Source: DASPJL01 sp035628645 (GTDB taxonomy: Bacteria; Bacteroidota; Bacteroidia; Cytophagales; Cyclobacteriaceae). Taken from it: DNA of 64,000 bases. The stretch is from positions 1 to 64,000 of the forward strand of contig DASPJL010000049.1 in the NCBI GenBank assembly GCA_035628645.1. The letters are read 5' to 3'. Under the pieces are notes generated by a model, which saw only the letters and a list, made by a program, of their open reading frames with translations, searched no databases and had not been told where the DNA came from. Position 1 is the stretch's first letter; every line of letters starts with the position of its first letter. Positions 34,038 to 42,824 of this stretch are shown here, piece after piece. The translations under genes and the position numbers were made by a program.

Positions 34038-36299
34038 ATGAAAACGCCTACTTATTTAAGTTTCTTGAAAAACCTCAGGAAGTTATCGGTGATAATTTTT
34101 CTGTTTTTGAATTACTCGGTATATGGTCAAACCATAATGTTTGATGATTTTACTTATTCCAGCGTAGATGATCCTCAGTTGTCGTCATTTAATAAATGGA
34201 ATATCGTAAGTGGTACCAGCGGTCCGCCGGAAGGAGCGCAGTATAGCCGAAATAATATTAATTTCGTAGCAGATCCTGGCAATTCCAGCAACAGGCTTAT
34301 GACCTTAAGTACCACCGTTAATGGAACTACAAAAGCCACCACCCATTCCAGGATAGAAACCGGAGGCTATGAATACTTTGAAGGTACGTATGCCGCCCGG
34401 GTTTATTTTTCAGAAAATCCATTTACTTATAAAGATGGAAATGTCCAGACTTTTTATACCATCGTAAGCTCCGCTTTATCAGGCGACGGCTCTAGGTATA
34501 GCGAACTGGATTTCGAATACATGGCTGCAGATAAATGGGGCATTTCACCTGATAACCAGGTAATGTACATGACTTCGTGGAACAGGTATATAGCAAATCC
34601 GTGGCAGGCATGGAAGCGTTATTTTGCCGATCAGAAATCCTGGGCAGGATGGCATACTTGCGTAGTTTCCTGTACTGATGGAGTAAATGTGAAGTATTGG
34701 ATTGATGGAATATATTTTGGATCCATGTCGGTAACAGATAGCGATGGTTCCTCAGTTTATCCCAGAAGCAACATGCATGTAGCTTTTGCCAACTGGATCT
34801 GGAACAATGTAACAGGAAGCAGTACTGCCAATCGTACCACAACCATGCAAGTGGACTGGGTACTTCATTACAAAGATCAGGAGATTAGCCCGGCATCTGT
34901 TAATAATCTGGTTGCCAGCTACAGAAGTTCAGGTTTGCAAAGACGTAATTTATTAGGTCAGACTTATTCTACTAATCCATGTACGGTGCCTGCTCAACCA
35001 GGAAGTATATCAGGAAATACCACAGTGTCGTCAGGAAGTAGTCAGACTTATTCAATAAGTGCCGTTAATAATGCTACTTCCTATACCTGGACGCTTCCAT
35101 CAGGTTGGTCTGGTAGTTCTTCCTCTACTTCAATTTCAACATCGGCAGGAAGTGCCGGAGGAACGATTTCAGTAAGAGCAAATAACGCCTGTGGTACAAG
35201 TTCTACAAGAACTTTAAATGTTACCGTGGGCGGTACTTCGCCTACCAGTTTAGCCACAAACAAACCGGTAACCGTCTCCTCTGTGGAAACAGCTTCGCTT
35301 TCCGGTCCGCTTGCCGTGGATGGAAGTCTGGGCACAAGATGGGCAAGCGCTTATAGTGATCCTCAATGGATCTATGTAGATCTTGGTTCAAATTATAATA
35401 TCAACAGGGTAAAAATTAACTGGGAAGCGGCGTATGGAAGAGATTATCAAGTGCAGGTATCTACAAATGCTTCAACATGGAGTACCATAAGGACAGTAAC
35501 AGGTAATACTTCCACAACAAACGACTGGACAGGGCTATCCGGAACAGGACGGTATGTTAGAATTTACGGCACCGTGAGGGGTACTGTCTATGGTTATTCT
35601 ATCTATGAACTTGAAGTATATGGTACGCCATCTGGAGGAGGTGAAGGATTCACAAGCAGAATTGAAGCTGAAGACTATATGTATATGGGTGGAATTCAAA
35701 CCGAACCTTGTAGTGAGGGAGGCTTAAATGTAGGCTATTTTGATACAGGAGATTGGATGTCTTATAATGTAAATATCCCATCTGCTGGTACTTATAAAAT
35801 ATCTTATAGAGTAGCCAGCACTACTACCGGAAAAACCCTAAGATTGGAAAAAGATGGAGGCGCTACTTTGCTGGGTACGGTAACGGTGCCAAATACCGGC
35901 GGCTGGCAGACATGGACTACCGTTTCTCATAATGTTACGCTTCCAGCCGGTCAATACGCTGTAGGATTGACAACTTATACAGGCGGGTTAAATATTAATT
36001 GGCTGGAAATTACAAATAACTTAAGCGGAGCAAGATTAGGAAACCAGGAAATTGATAATTCTTCCATAAAAAGTAATCTATTGTACCCTAATCCTATTAA
36101 GAATAAACTAAAAATCAGAAATGCCTTTGATGAAACTACCAACATCCAGGTTTTGGATTTTTCAGGAAATCAGGTATTAAAATCCGTACTTAAAAAAGGT
36201 GAAAAGGAAATTGATCTCAGCGGACTTGCACCAGGAGGATATTTAATAAAAATGACCAATAAACAAACCACAAAAACAGAACGAATAATTAAAGAATAA
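34038..36299 (+). CDS. GH16-like glycan hydrolase/lectin with discoidin and CBM6 modules, T9SS cargo
   Basis: A 753-residue secreted protein. The signal peptide covers ~1-31. The jelly-roll domain (~33-285) carries YSELDFEYM: Glu156, Asp158, Glu160, the E-x-D-x-E form of the GH16 active site found in agarase/porphyranase/kappa-carrageenase-type branches, rather than the E-x-D-x-x-E of the other GH16 here. An Ig-like domain (~315-410), a discoidin F5/8C domain (~415-555), a CBM6 (~560-690, IEAEDYMYMGG, NVGYFDTGDWMSY) and a T9SS tail (LLYPNPIKNKLKI to IIKE) follow. It should bind and cut a beta-glycan outside the cell. The discoidin domain resembles those in the 1397-residue glucanase, suggesting module sharing. 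A terminator follows. Confidence 0.88.
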   Translation: MKTPTYLSFLKNLRKLSVIIFLFLNYSVYGQTIMFDDFTYSSVDDPQLSSFNKWNIVSGTSGPPEGAQYSRNNINFVADPGNSSNRLMTLSTTVNGTTKATTHSRIETGGYEYFEGTYAARVYFSENPFTYKDGNVQTFYTIVSSALSGDGSRYSELDFEYMAADKWGISPDNQVMYMTSWNRYIANPWQAWKRYFADQKSWAGWHTCVVSCTDGVNVKYWIDGIYFGSMSVTDSDGSSVYPRSNMHVAFANWIWNNVTGSSTANRTTTMQVDWVLHYKDQEISPASVNNLVASYRSSGLQRRNLLGQTYSTNPCTVPAQPGSISGNTTVSSGSSQTYSISAVNNATSYTWTLPSGWSGSSSSTSISTSAGSAGGTISVRANNACGTSSTRTLNVTVGGTSPTSLATNKPVTVSSVETASLSGPLAVDGSLGTRWASAYSDPQWIYVDLGSNYNINRVKINWEAAYGRDYQVQVSTNASTWSTIRTVTGNTSTTNDWTGLSGTGRYVRIYGTVRGTVYGYSIYELEVYGTPSGGGEGFTSRIEAEDYMYMGGIQTEPCSEGGLNVGYFDTGDWMSYNVNIPSAGTYKISYRVASTTTGKTLRLEKDGGATLLGTVTVPNTGGWQTWTTVSHNVTLPAGQYAVGLTTYTGGLNINWLEITNNLSGARLGNQEIDNSSIKSNLLYPNPIKNKLKIRNAFDETTNIQVLDFSGNQVLKSVLKKGEKEIDLSGLAPGGYLIKMTNKQTTKTERIIKE

Positions 36300-36318
36300 T
36301 TAACTTTTGATTTCCTTT

Positions 36319-36353
36319 AAAAAGAAGCCGGTTGTAGACTGGCTTCTTTTTTT
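36319..36353 (+). terminator. Terminator after the second GH16 gene
   Basis: Stem AAAAAGAAGCC / GGCTTCTTTTT, extended by GT/AC around a short loop, followed by a T run, 20 bp after the stop codon. Confidence 0.88.
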
Positions 36354-36487
36354 ATATAAATTTCTTTCAAACAATTTATTTGACGATTACTATCAGTAAG
36401 GTTTCTACGAAATGACAAATAGAGAGATGATCGATAAATCAAACTTGGCATTCAAAATTTCAACATTTAAAACTCAAAATTCTTCCG

Positions 36488-36527
36488 CATTATCACATAA
36501 TCAGATCATCACATTAACACATTAATT
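36488..36527. repeat. Octad repeat overlapping the cobA stop codon
   Basis: Five 8-nt units: CATTATCA, CATAATCA, GATCATCA, CATTAACA, CATTAATT. The cobA stop codon (minus strand, 36514-36516) lies inside the fourth unit. It is the only period-8 member among the boundary repeats seen here. Confidence 0.6.
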
Positions 36528-37293
36528 CCACCGTTTTTCCAATAATAATAATGGCAGGGTGTGTAAATCCTTTTTCCTGAACAAGCATGGGCAATTCCTC
36601 TACTTTTCCGGCTATAATTTTTTTATGTGGCAAAGAAGCATGTTGAACAATAGCTGCGCTTACTCCTCCATGCCCTTCATTCACATAAGCATCCACTATT
36701 TGCTTCAGCTTTTTCATTCCCATATAAATGACTACTGTAGCATTACTTTTCATTGCCAGTCTTAAGTCCTCTGATAAAGATCCATCTTTTTTTGTGCCTG
36801 TAATTACCCATATACTTTCACTTACTCCTCTATGGGTTAAAGGAATATTTTCAAAACCTATGGCTTGCATGCTCGATATTCCCGGAATATAATAGGAGTT
36901 AATACCATGTTCTCTTGCAAAAATCATTTCCTCATAACCTCTTCCGAAAATAAAGGGATCTCCTCCTTTAAGACGGACAACACTTCCTTTTTCATAGGCC
37001 TTTTCCTTAATTAATTCATGAATGGCTTCCTGGGGAGTGTGACAACCATAGGGTTGTTTACCTACATATATTTTCTCACAATGTTTAGGACAGAGCTTTA
37101 GGAGTTCTTTATTGGCCAGATTATCATACAATACCACCCTTGCATTCTGTAATATTTTAGAAGCTTTTATGGTTATTAGTTCCGGATCACCAGGCCCGGC
37201 CCCAACCACGTAAAGTTCTGGGGTAGTTTTTGGATTTCTTCCCCCTTTTGAAATAACTCCCCTTAAAAATTGAATGCTTCTTTTGAATATCAT
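36514..37293 (-). CDS. cobA: Uroporphyrinogen-III C-methyltransferase (SUMT)
   Basis: A 259-residue SUMT, the first step from uroporphyrinogen III to precorrin-2 and so to siroheme. Motifs in order are VVGAGPGDPELITIKA, VLYDNLAN, VRLKGGDPFIFGRGYEE, the SAM-binding GISSMQAIGFENIPLTHRG, and TVVIYMGMKKL. An N-terminal extension of ~24 basic residues precedes the first motif. Siroheme is the cofactor of the NirB encoded divergently next door, which explains the location. The shared 245-bp intergenic region holds three spaced palindromes, so both sides may answer to one regulator. Confidence 0.94.
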   Translation of the reverse strand: MIFKRSIQFLRGVISKGGRNPKTTPELYVVGAGPGDPELITIKASKILQNARVVLYDNLANKELLKLCPKHCEKIYVGKQPYGCHTPQEAIHELIKEKAYEKGSVVRLKGGDPFIFGRGYEEMIFAREHGINSYYIPGISSMQAIGFENIPLTHRGVSESIWVITGTKKDGSLSEDLRLAMKSNATVVIYMGMKKLKQIVDAYVNEGHGGVSAAIVQHASLPHKKIIAGKVEELPMLVQEKGFTHPAIIIIGKTVELMC

Positions 37294-37313
37294 ATATATT
37301 TTTCAAGTAGTTA

Positions 37314-37329
37314 GGTTTAAAAATAGACC
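37314..37329. promoter_or_regulatory. Palindromic operator candidate 1, cobA/nirB region
   Basis: GGTTTAAAAATAGACC, an imperfect 16-bp palindrome (AGGT...ACCT when extended one base each side). It is the copy nearest to cobA, 20 bp upstream of its start codon. Its centre is 52 bp from the centre of site 2. Confidence 0.65.
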
Positions 37330-37365
37330 TGATTTGTAAATTATTTATAAAATTTTTATAAAACT

Positions 37366-37381
37366 AGTTTATTTTTAAACT
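37366..37381. promoter_or_regulatory. Palindromic operator candidate 2, cobA/nirB region
   Basis: AGTTTATTTTTAAACT, the same sequence as sites 1 and 3 but in reverse orientation. Its centre is exactly 52 bp from each neighbour, about five helical turns. Confidence 0.65.
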
Positions 37382-37389
37382 TGTTTTTA

Positions 37390-37397
37390 TATATTTG
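37390..37397 (+). promoter_or_regulatory. -7 box candidate for nirB
   Basis: TATATTTG matches TAnnTTTG and lies between palindromes 2 and 3. A start there would give a leader of about 135 nt with site 3 just downstream of it. No clear -33 element is visible. Confidence 0.4.
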
Positions 37398-37417
37398 ACA
37401 ATAATTATTAAAAATAT

Positions 37418-37433
37418 GGTTTAAAAATAAACT
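37418..37433. promoter_or_regulatory. Palindromic operator candidate 3, cobA/nirB region
   Basis: GGTTTAAAAATAAACT, the third copy of the 16-bp palindrome, 105 bp upstream of the nirB start codon. Confidence 0.65.
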
Positions 37434-37538
37434 ATATATTGAAAAATTAGTATTTATAATTACGGTGATTAGAGAAAGATTAAGAGAAGTGGCCCGGATT
37501 AAAAGAAAATTTCAAATAACACTTAAAAAAAGAGATAT

Positions 37539-40043
37539 ATGTTAAGAACAGACCGGAAGACCATAATCGTGATAGGGAATGGAATGGTGGGATATAAGTT
37601 TTGTGAAAAACTAGTAGCAAAATCTAAAGAATATAATCTCATTGTCTTCGGAGAAGAGCCACGACATGCTTACGACAGGGTACATCTTAGTGAATATTTC
37701 AATGGAAAAGATGCAGATGATCTTTCTCTTTCTTCCATTGATTGGTATAGAGAAAATGATATTGTCCTCCATCTTGGAGATCCTGTTAAAGAAATAATCA
37801 GGTCGGATAAAAAGATAATTTCTCATTCCGGCTTGATTTTGTCTTATGATTATCTGGTTATGGCTACCGGGTCTTCAGCATTTGTTCCCAACATTCCTGG
37901 TGTAGAGAAAGATGGCGTATTTGTCTACAGAACCATTGAGGACTTAGAGATGATTAAATCTTTTGCGCCAAAAACAAAAATTGGCGGGGTAATGGGTGGA
38001 GGTTTATTGGGGCTGGAAGCCGCTAAAGCCTTGTTGGATCTTGGAATTAAAGAAACACATGTAATTGAATTCGCTCCCCGCTTAATGCCCAGACAAATTG
38101 ATTCCAGTGGAAGTAAAGTGCTAGAGTCAAAATTGGAAAGCTTAGGTCTTAACATTCATCTTAATAAAAATACAAGCCGCATTGCCGGAGGTGAAACCAT
38201 TGAAGCTTTAGAATTTGCCGACGGGTCCACCCTTCCTTTGGATATGTTGGTTATTTCTGCAGGAATCAGACCAAGAGATGAACTGGCAAAAGCAGCAGGA
38301 TTGGAAGTCGGGGAAAGAGGGGGAATTTTGGTAAATGAAAAAATGCTTACCAACGATGATAACATTTTTGCTATCGGAGAATGTGCGCTTTATAAAGGAA
38401 TGATCTATGGCCTTGTAGCCCCGGGGTATGAAATGGCAGAAGTGGTTGCCGCTCAAATAACTACCTGTGAGAAACAATTTACAGGTTTTGATATGAGCAC
38501 CAAGCTTAAACTTATAGGCGTAGACGTGGCAAGTTTCGGTGATGCTTTTATATCAGAGCCTCAAAGCAAAACCATAAGTTTCGAAGATAAACACAAAGGA
38601 ATTTATAAAAGGATCAACATCAGTGCAGATGGAAAGTACCTTTTGGGCGGAATTTTAATCGGAGATGCAGATGCCTATAATATTTTACTTCAAACGGTTA
38701 ACAATAACATTCCTATAAGTTCTAATCCAGAAGAATTGATTCTAGGTTCTCGTGACGGACAAGCAAGTGAAGGTGCAGGAATCATGAGCCTCCCGGACGA
38801 AGCTTTGATTTGTTCATGTGAAGCGGTTTCTAAAGGATCTATTTGTTCTGCTGTGGTAGATCAGAATGTTACTTCTGTTGAGGGAATGAAAAAATGTACA
38901 AAAGCAGGAACAGGATGTGGCGGATGTATTCCCATGATCAAAGATTTGATTGTAAGTACACAAAATGCAAACGGTATTTATGTAAAAAATGTGCTTTGCG
39001 AGCATTTTGACTATTCAAGACAAGAGTTGTTTGATCTGGTAAAAGTAAATAGCATAAAAACATACGATGAAGCATTGGATCATTTTGGAAAAGGTGATGG
39101 TTGTGAAGTTTGCAAACCTGCTTTGGCAAGCATATTCTCCAGTTTATGGAATGATTTAATTCTAAAACAAGTACAAATTCAGGACAGCAATGACCGCTAT
39201 CTGGCAAATATTCAAAAGGGCGGTACCTATTCAGTAGTTCCACGGATTCCGGGAGGGGAAATTACTCCGGATAAGTTGATCGTATTAGGAGAAGTCGCCA
39301 GGAAATATGGCCTTTATACTAAAATAACCGGTGGACAAAGGATTGATATGTTCGGCGCTCATATTAATGACCTTCCTGCTATTTGGGAAGAATTGATAAA
39401 TGCAGGTTTTGAAAGCGGACATGCTTATGGAAAAGCCCTTCGTACAGTAAAAAGTTGCGTAGGAAGTACCTGGTGCAGATTCGGACTGCAGGATAGCGTA
39501 TCTTTTGCCATTGAAATTGAAGAAAGATACAGAGGAATCAGGGCTCCACATAAATTAAAAGGTGGGGTTAGCGGATGTATCCGGGAATGTGCAGAGGCTC
39601 AGTCAAAAGATTTTGGAATCATCGCTACGGAAAAGGGTTATAATCTTTATGTATGTGGAAATGGAGGTGCAAAACCTCAACATGCGCAATTATTTGCAGC
39701 GGACATAGATAGGGAAACATGCTTAAAGTATCTCGATAGATTCCTGATGTTTTATATAAAAACTGCTGATCCTCTTACACGAACAGCTACCTGGCTGAAT
39801 AAGATGGATGGAGGACTTTCTTATTTGAAAAATGTAATTATCAATGACAGTCTTGGCTTAGCGGAACAATTGGAAACAGAAATGAAGACGCTGATTGAAA
39901 CCTACCATTGTGAGTGGAAAGAAGTAGTGGAGAATCCTGAATTAAGAAAGCATTTCGTTCATTTTGTAAATGCGCCTGAAGAAAAGGATCCTTCTGTTGG
40001 ATTTGAACCGATGCGGGAAATGGTGAAAGCTAAAGCCTGGTAA
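37539..40043 (+). CDS. nirB: Assimilatory nitrite reductase large subunit
   Basis: An 834-residue NAD(P)H-dependent, siroheme nitrite reductase that converts nitrite to ammonium. The N-terminal FAD/NADH domain (IVIGNGMVGYKFCEKL; IGGVMGGGLLGLEAAKALLDLG) is followed by a BFD-like [2Fe-2S] domain (LICSCEAVSKG, KAGTGCGGCIP) and a second Cys-rich segment (GDGCEVCKPALA). The two ferredoxin-like halves and the siroheme domain come next, with the cluster ligands in SCVGSTWC (Cys640, Cys646) and GCIRECAEA (Cys680, Cys684). Length and order are those of standard NirB. nirD follows after 43 bp, and the siroheme enzyme CobA is encoded divergently. Confidence 0.96.
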   Translation: MLRTDRKTIIVIGNGMVGYKFCEKLVAKSKEYNLIVFGEEPRHAYDRVHLSEYFNGKDADDLSLSSIDWYRENDIVLHLGDPVKEIIRSDKKIISHSGLILSYDYLVMATGSSAFVPNIPGVEKDGVFVYRTIEDLEMIKSFAPKTKIGGVMGGGLLGLEAAKALLDLGIKETHVIEFAPRLMPRQIDSSGSKVLESKLESLGLNIHLNKNTSRIAGGETIEALEFADGSTLPLDMLVISAGIRPRDELAKAAGLEVGERGGILVNEKMLTNDDNIFAIGECALYKGMIYGLVAPGYEMAEVVAAQITTCEKQFTGFDMSTKLKLIGVDVASFGDAFISEPQSKTISFEDKHKGIYKRINISADGKYLLGGILIGDADAYNILLQTVNNNIPISSNPEELILGSRDGQASEGAGIMSLPDEALICSCEAVSKGSICSAVVDQNVTSVEGMKKCTKAGTGCGGCIPMIKDLIVSTQNANGIYVKNVLCEHFDYSRQELFDLVKVNSIKTYDEALDHFGKGDGCEVCKPALASIFSSLWNDLILKQVQIQDSNDRYLANIQKGGTYSVVPRIPGGEITPDKLIVLGEVARKYGLYTKITGGQRIDMFGAHINDLPAIWEELINAGFESGHAYGKALRTVKSCVGSTWCRFGLQDSVSFAIEIEERYRGIRAPHKLKGGVSGCIRECAEAQSKDFGIIATEKGYNLYVCGNGGAKPQHAQLFAADIDRETCLKYLDRFLMFYIKTADPLTRTATWLNKMDGGLSYLKNVIINDSLGLAEQLETEMKTLIETYHCEWKEVVENPELRKHFVHFVNAPEEKDPSVGFEPMREMVKAKAW

Positions 40044-40086
40044 ATTTATTAAAGTCAAATAACACTTAAAACTAAAAATAAAATGT

Positions 40087-40437
40087 ATGGACACCGTTAT
40101 CGATATTCCCTGGACCTTTGTATGCTATCAAAAGGACGTTCCAGAAAATGGCAGCGTTTGTGTCATTCATAAAAATGAACAAATCGCAGTCTTTAATTTC
40201 ACAAGGCGGGGGGAATGGTTTGCAACACAAAATTTATGTCCTCACAAACAGCAGATGGCGCTTTCCCGAGGAATGATCGGAAGTCATGGAGAGGAATGCG
40301 AACCCAAAGTCGCGTGCCCTTTTCATAAAAAGTCTTTTTCTTTAACGACAGGTGAATGCTTAACCGGAGATGATTTTAAGATTAAAACCTATCCGGTAAA
40401 AGTAGTGGAAGACAGGGTTTTTATAGGAAACTTATAA
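40087..40437 (+). CDS. nirD: Nitrite reductase small subunit
   Basis: A 116-residue Rieske-fold subunit. Unlike many proteobacterial NirD proteins, which lack cluster ligands, this one keeps both Rieske motifs: LCPHKQQ (Cys-x-His) and CPFHKKSF (Cys-x2-His), so it may carry a [2Fe-2S] centre. The segment EECEPKVACP adds a Cys. It partners NirB, which is encoded just upstream in the same operon. The first codons (MDTVIDIPWTFVC) fit the usual start. Confidence 0.92.
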   Translation: MDTVIDIPWTFVCYQKDVPENGSVCVIHKNEQIAVFNFTRRGEWFATQNLCPHKQQMALSRGMIGSHGEECEPKVACPFHKKSFSLTTGECLTGDDFKIKTYPVKVVEDRVFIGNL

Positions 40438-40557
40438 GAAATTCCTGCTGACTGCTGAAGAATTACCATCCCTTATTACTGATACTGAATTTTAAGTTGG
40501 ACTTAATACAATATCAGTTACTTAAGCCCTAAAATATATAATTAAAATTCTTTTCAA

Positions 40558-41151
40558 ATGGATAAGCTTTTAGGCGTTGTATTATCCGGTGGAGAAAGTA
40601 AGCGTATGGGTTATGATAAAGGATTGTTACCTTTTCAAAATGATTTATGGGCGTCTCACATAGCTGGAAAATTAAAACAATTGGAAATTCCTGTAGTAAT
40701 TTCGATCAACCTCAGTCAATTAGAGGAATATAGTAAAGTGTTTTCCATTAGGGAATTGGTAATAGATAAGCCAATGGATGTGAAAGGTCCTTTAAAAGGT
40801 TTATTAAGTGTTCATCAAAAATTCCCTGATCATGATCTGTTACTGCTCGCTTGTGATATGATAGACATGGAGCGTGATACCCTGGAAAACCTTATCTTTT
40901 CTTATATTTCAGCGTCTTCCTATGATTATTATGTTTATTTGAACGGAGAACAAATAGAGCCCTTGTGCGCAATATATACTTCTGTTGCATTGAAAAAAAT
41001 CAATGAAATAATGAAATCAAAAGACTTGCTAAGTTTTAGTCTGAAAGGTATAATTTCCTCTGGACACCTTAAAATTAATTTTCCTACCAATAACATAAGT
41101 TTTAAAAACTATAACAGACCTAATGATCTTAAGATCAAAAACACCATTTAA
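40558..41151 (+). CDS. mobA: Molybdenum cofactor guanylyltransferase (MobA-like)
   Basis: A 197-residue nucleotidyltransferase. The N-terminal motif GVVLSGGESKRMGYDKGLLPF is the consensus of MobA/MocA proteins for nucleotide binding, and LLLACDMIDM holds the metal-binding Asp. MobA attaches GMP to molybdopterin to give the bis-MGD cofactor that the nitrate reductase encoded downstream requires. It lies 120 bp after nirD, so it may share the operon. MocA (CMP transfer) is less likely in this context. Confidence 0.87.
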   Translation: MDKLLGVVLSGGESKRMGYDKGLLPFQNDLWASHIAGKLKQLEIPVVISINLSQLEEYSKVFSIRELVIDKPMDVKGPLKGLLSVHQKFPDHDLLLLACDMIDMERDTLENLIFSYISASSYDYYVYLNGEQIEPLCAIYTSVALKKINEIMKSKDLLSFSLKGIISSGHLKINFPTNNISFKNYNRPNDLKIKNTI

Positions 41152-41482
41152 CCAGATTTTGGGAGGTTGGTCCTTTAAAGACTTATAATACCATTTGATG
41201 TCGTTTAGTTAAGGAGAATGAGAGATAAAATACAATTAAAAATAACAAGTGCTTTTCATTTGTTTTTGCAATGATAGCAGTGATCACATAAGCTGCCTTT
41301 GGCTAACCTTTGGGTCAGCTAGGGTTTGCGCGGGTTAGGCACAGCAGCGTTGGGATCACGGGGCCCTGCGGCCTGAGCAAAAAAATTGGAGTACAAGTAA
41401 ATCTTATACTATAAGTTAAAGTTTAAAAGTCTTAACAAAACGACACTATAATACCATTTAAAAACCATTAAAACTGACTTTG
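41152..41482. other. Intergenic region between mobA and narK (331 bp)
   Basis: A clearly GC-richer block (about 41275-41380) sits inside otherwise AT-rich sequence and includes the nested hairpin at 41280-41359. Further on, a partly palindromic AT-rich stretch at 41414-41435 (outer arms GTTAA / TTAAC) contains AGTTTAAAAGT, weakly like the nirB palindromes. No gene is seen. Confidence 0.5.
41280..41359 (+). ncRNA. Folded GC-rich element upstream of narK (RNA or recombination site, unassigned)
   Basis: Three helices nest by hand: GTGATC/GATCAC (41280-41285 with 41354-41359), GCTGC/GCAGC (41292-41296 with 41344-41348) and CTAACC/GGTTAG (41303-41308 with 41333-41338). The 80-nt unit ends about 120 nt before the narK start, and a second GC block (GGGGCCCTGCGGCC) follows. 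The position suggests a leader RNA of narK. The GGTTAGGC end also resembles one half of an integron attC site, but the other half does not match. I do not recognise a known RNA family. Confidence 0.4.
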
Positions 41483-42820
41483 ATGAATATAACGGGGAAA
41501 GCAACAAGTCTTAATCTTCTGAATTTTAAAACGCCCCAAATGCGGGCCTTTCATATCACCTGGTTCACCTTCTTTTTGTGTTTTTTCGGGTGGTTTGGAA
41601 TTGCCCCGTTGATGCCGGTAGTTAGGGAAGAATTAAATCTGACCCAGGGACAAATCGGAAACATAATTATAGCTTCCGTAGCCATTACCGTTTTTGCCAG
41701 GCTATTGATCGGCTGGCTTTGCGACCGGGTAGGACCGCGGATCTGTTTTGCATTGTTGCTGATTATCGGCTCCATTCCCGTAATGTGTATTGGTTTCAGT
41801 AATAGCTATGAAAGCTTTCTTTTGTTTAGACTTGCCATTGGTGTGATAGGCGCATCGTTTGTAATTACACAGTACCACACTTCAGTGATGTTTGCAAAAA
41901 ATGTTGTGGGTACTGCAAATGCCACTGCCGCCGGCTGGGGTAATTTAGGGGGTGGCGTTACTTTAATGGTTATGCCCTTGATTTTTGCAGCATTTGTAGG
42001 GGCAGGATATACGAGTGGTGAAGCTTGGAGATACAGCATGGTTGTTCCCGGCTTCGCTTTATTTGTCATGGGTTTTGTTTATTATTTCTACACACAGGAT
42101 ACTCCAAAAGGCAATATCCTTGAATTACGAAAAAATGATCCCAAATATCAAGCAAAGGAAGGCGACAGCAAGGGAAGTTTCTGGAACGCCTGCAAAGATT
42201 TCAGGGTTTGGGTCCTGTTTCTGGTATATGGTTCTTGTTTTGGAATTGAGATTACTATTGATAACATAGCCACACTTTATTTTGTCGATAATTTTAAACT
42301 GGGAATAGGCGAGGCGGGGCTAATTGCAGGTACCTTCGGAATGATGAATCTTTTTGCCCGGTCTCTTGGAGGAATTTTCGGAGATAAAGCTGGTAAAAGT
42401 TATGGACTAAAAGGAAGGATCTTTATCCTGAGTTTCTTTTTACTCTTCGAAGGATTGGGAATAATACTATTTTCAGAAATGGTCATGCTTCCTATGGCCA
42501 TTGCGGCTATGTTATTCTTCGCCTTTTTTCTAAAAATGTCCAATGGAGCTACTTACTCGGTGGTGCCATTTATTAATAAAAAAGCGATTGGAGCAGTTTC
42601 AGGGATTGTGGGGGCAGGAGGAAATGTGGGAGCGGTTTTAGCCGGATTCCTTTTTACGGCCGAAGGTATTTCATACAGGCAGGGGCTTTACATTATAGGA
42701 ATCGTAGTGGCCCTTGTTGCCATCCTTTCTCTTTTACTCGCGCTTACAAATAAAATGGAAGAAAAATCATTTGATGAGGAATATAAAGGTGAATTAAAAT
42801 TAAAAGAAACGATGGCTTAG
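41483..42820 (+). CDS. narK: Nitrate/nitrite MFS transporter
   Basis: A 445-residue, 12-helix major facilitator protein. I start at the ATG at 41483; the TTG one codon earlier is less likely. The NarK/NRT2-type motifs are present: RLLIGWLCDRVGPRICF after helix 2, the nitrate-signature Gly-rich stretch TAAGWGNLGGGVTLMVMP in helix 5, and GAVSGIVGAGGNVGAVLAGF in helix 11. FGIEITIDNIATLYF is also typical. It imports nitrate (or exchanges it for nitrite) for the reductase encoded next. It is on the same strand between mobA and the nitrate reductase. Confidence 0.95.
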   Translation: MNITGKATSLNLLNFKTPQMRAFHITWFTFFLCFFGWFGIAPLMPVVREELNLTQGQIGNIIIASVAITVFARLLIGWLCDRVGPRICFALLLIIGSIPVMCIGFSNSYESFLLFRLAIGVIGASFVITQYHTSVMFAKNVVGTANATAAGWGNLGGGVTLMVMPLIFAAFVGAGYTSGEAWRYSMVVPGFALFVMGFVYYFYTQDTPKGNILELRKNDPKYQAKEGDSKGSFWNACKDFRVWVLFLVYGSCFGIEITIDNIATLYFVDNFKLGIGEAGLIAGTFGMMNLFARSLGGIFGDKAGKSYGLKGRIFILSFFLLFEGLGIILFSEMVMLPMAIAAMLFFAFFLKMSNGATYSVVPFINKKAIGAVSGIVGAGGNVGAVLAGFLFTAEGISYRQGLYIIGIVVALVAILSLLLALTNKMEEKSFDEEYKGELKLKETMA

Positions 42821-42824
42821 AAAA

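Noticed and set aside
41303..41340. Integron attC site
   Set aside because: One side (GTTAGGC) fits the core consensus, but the inverse core reads GGCTAAC, not RYYYAAC, and no integrase or cassette array is near. Kept only as an alternative for the folded element.
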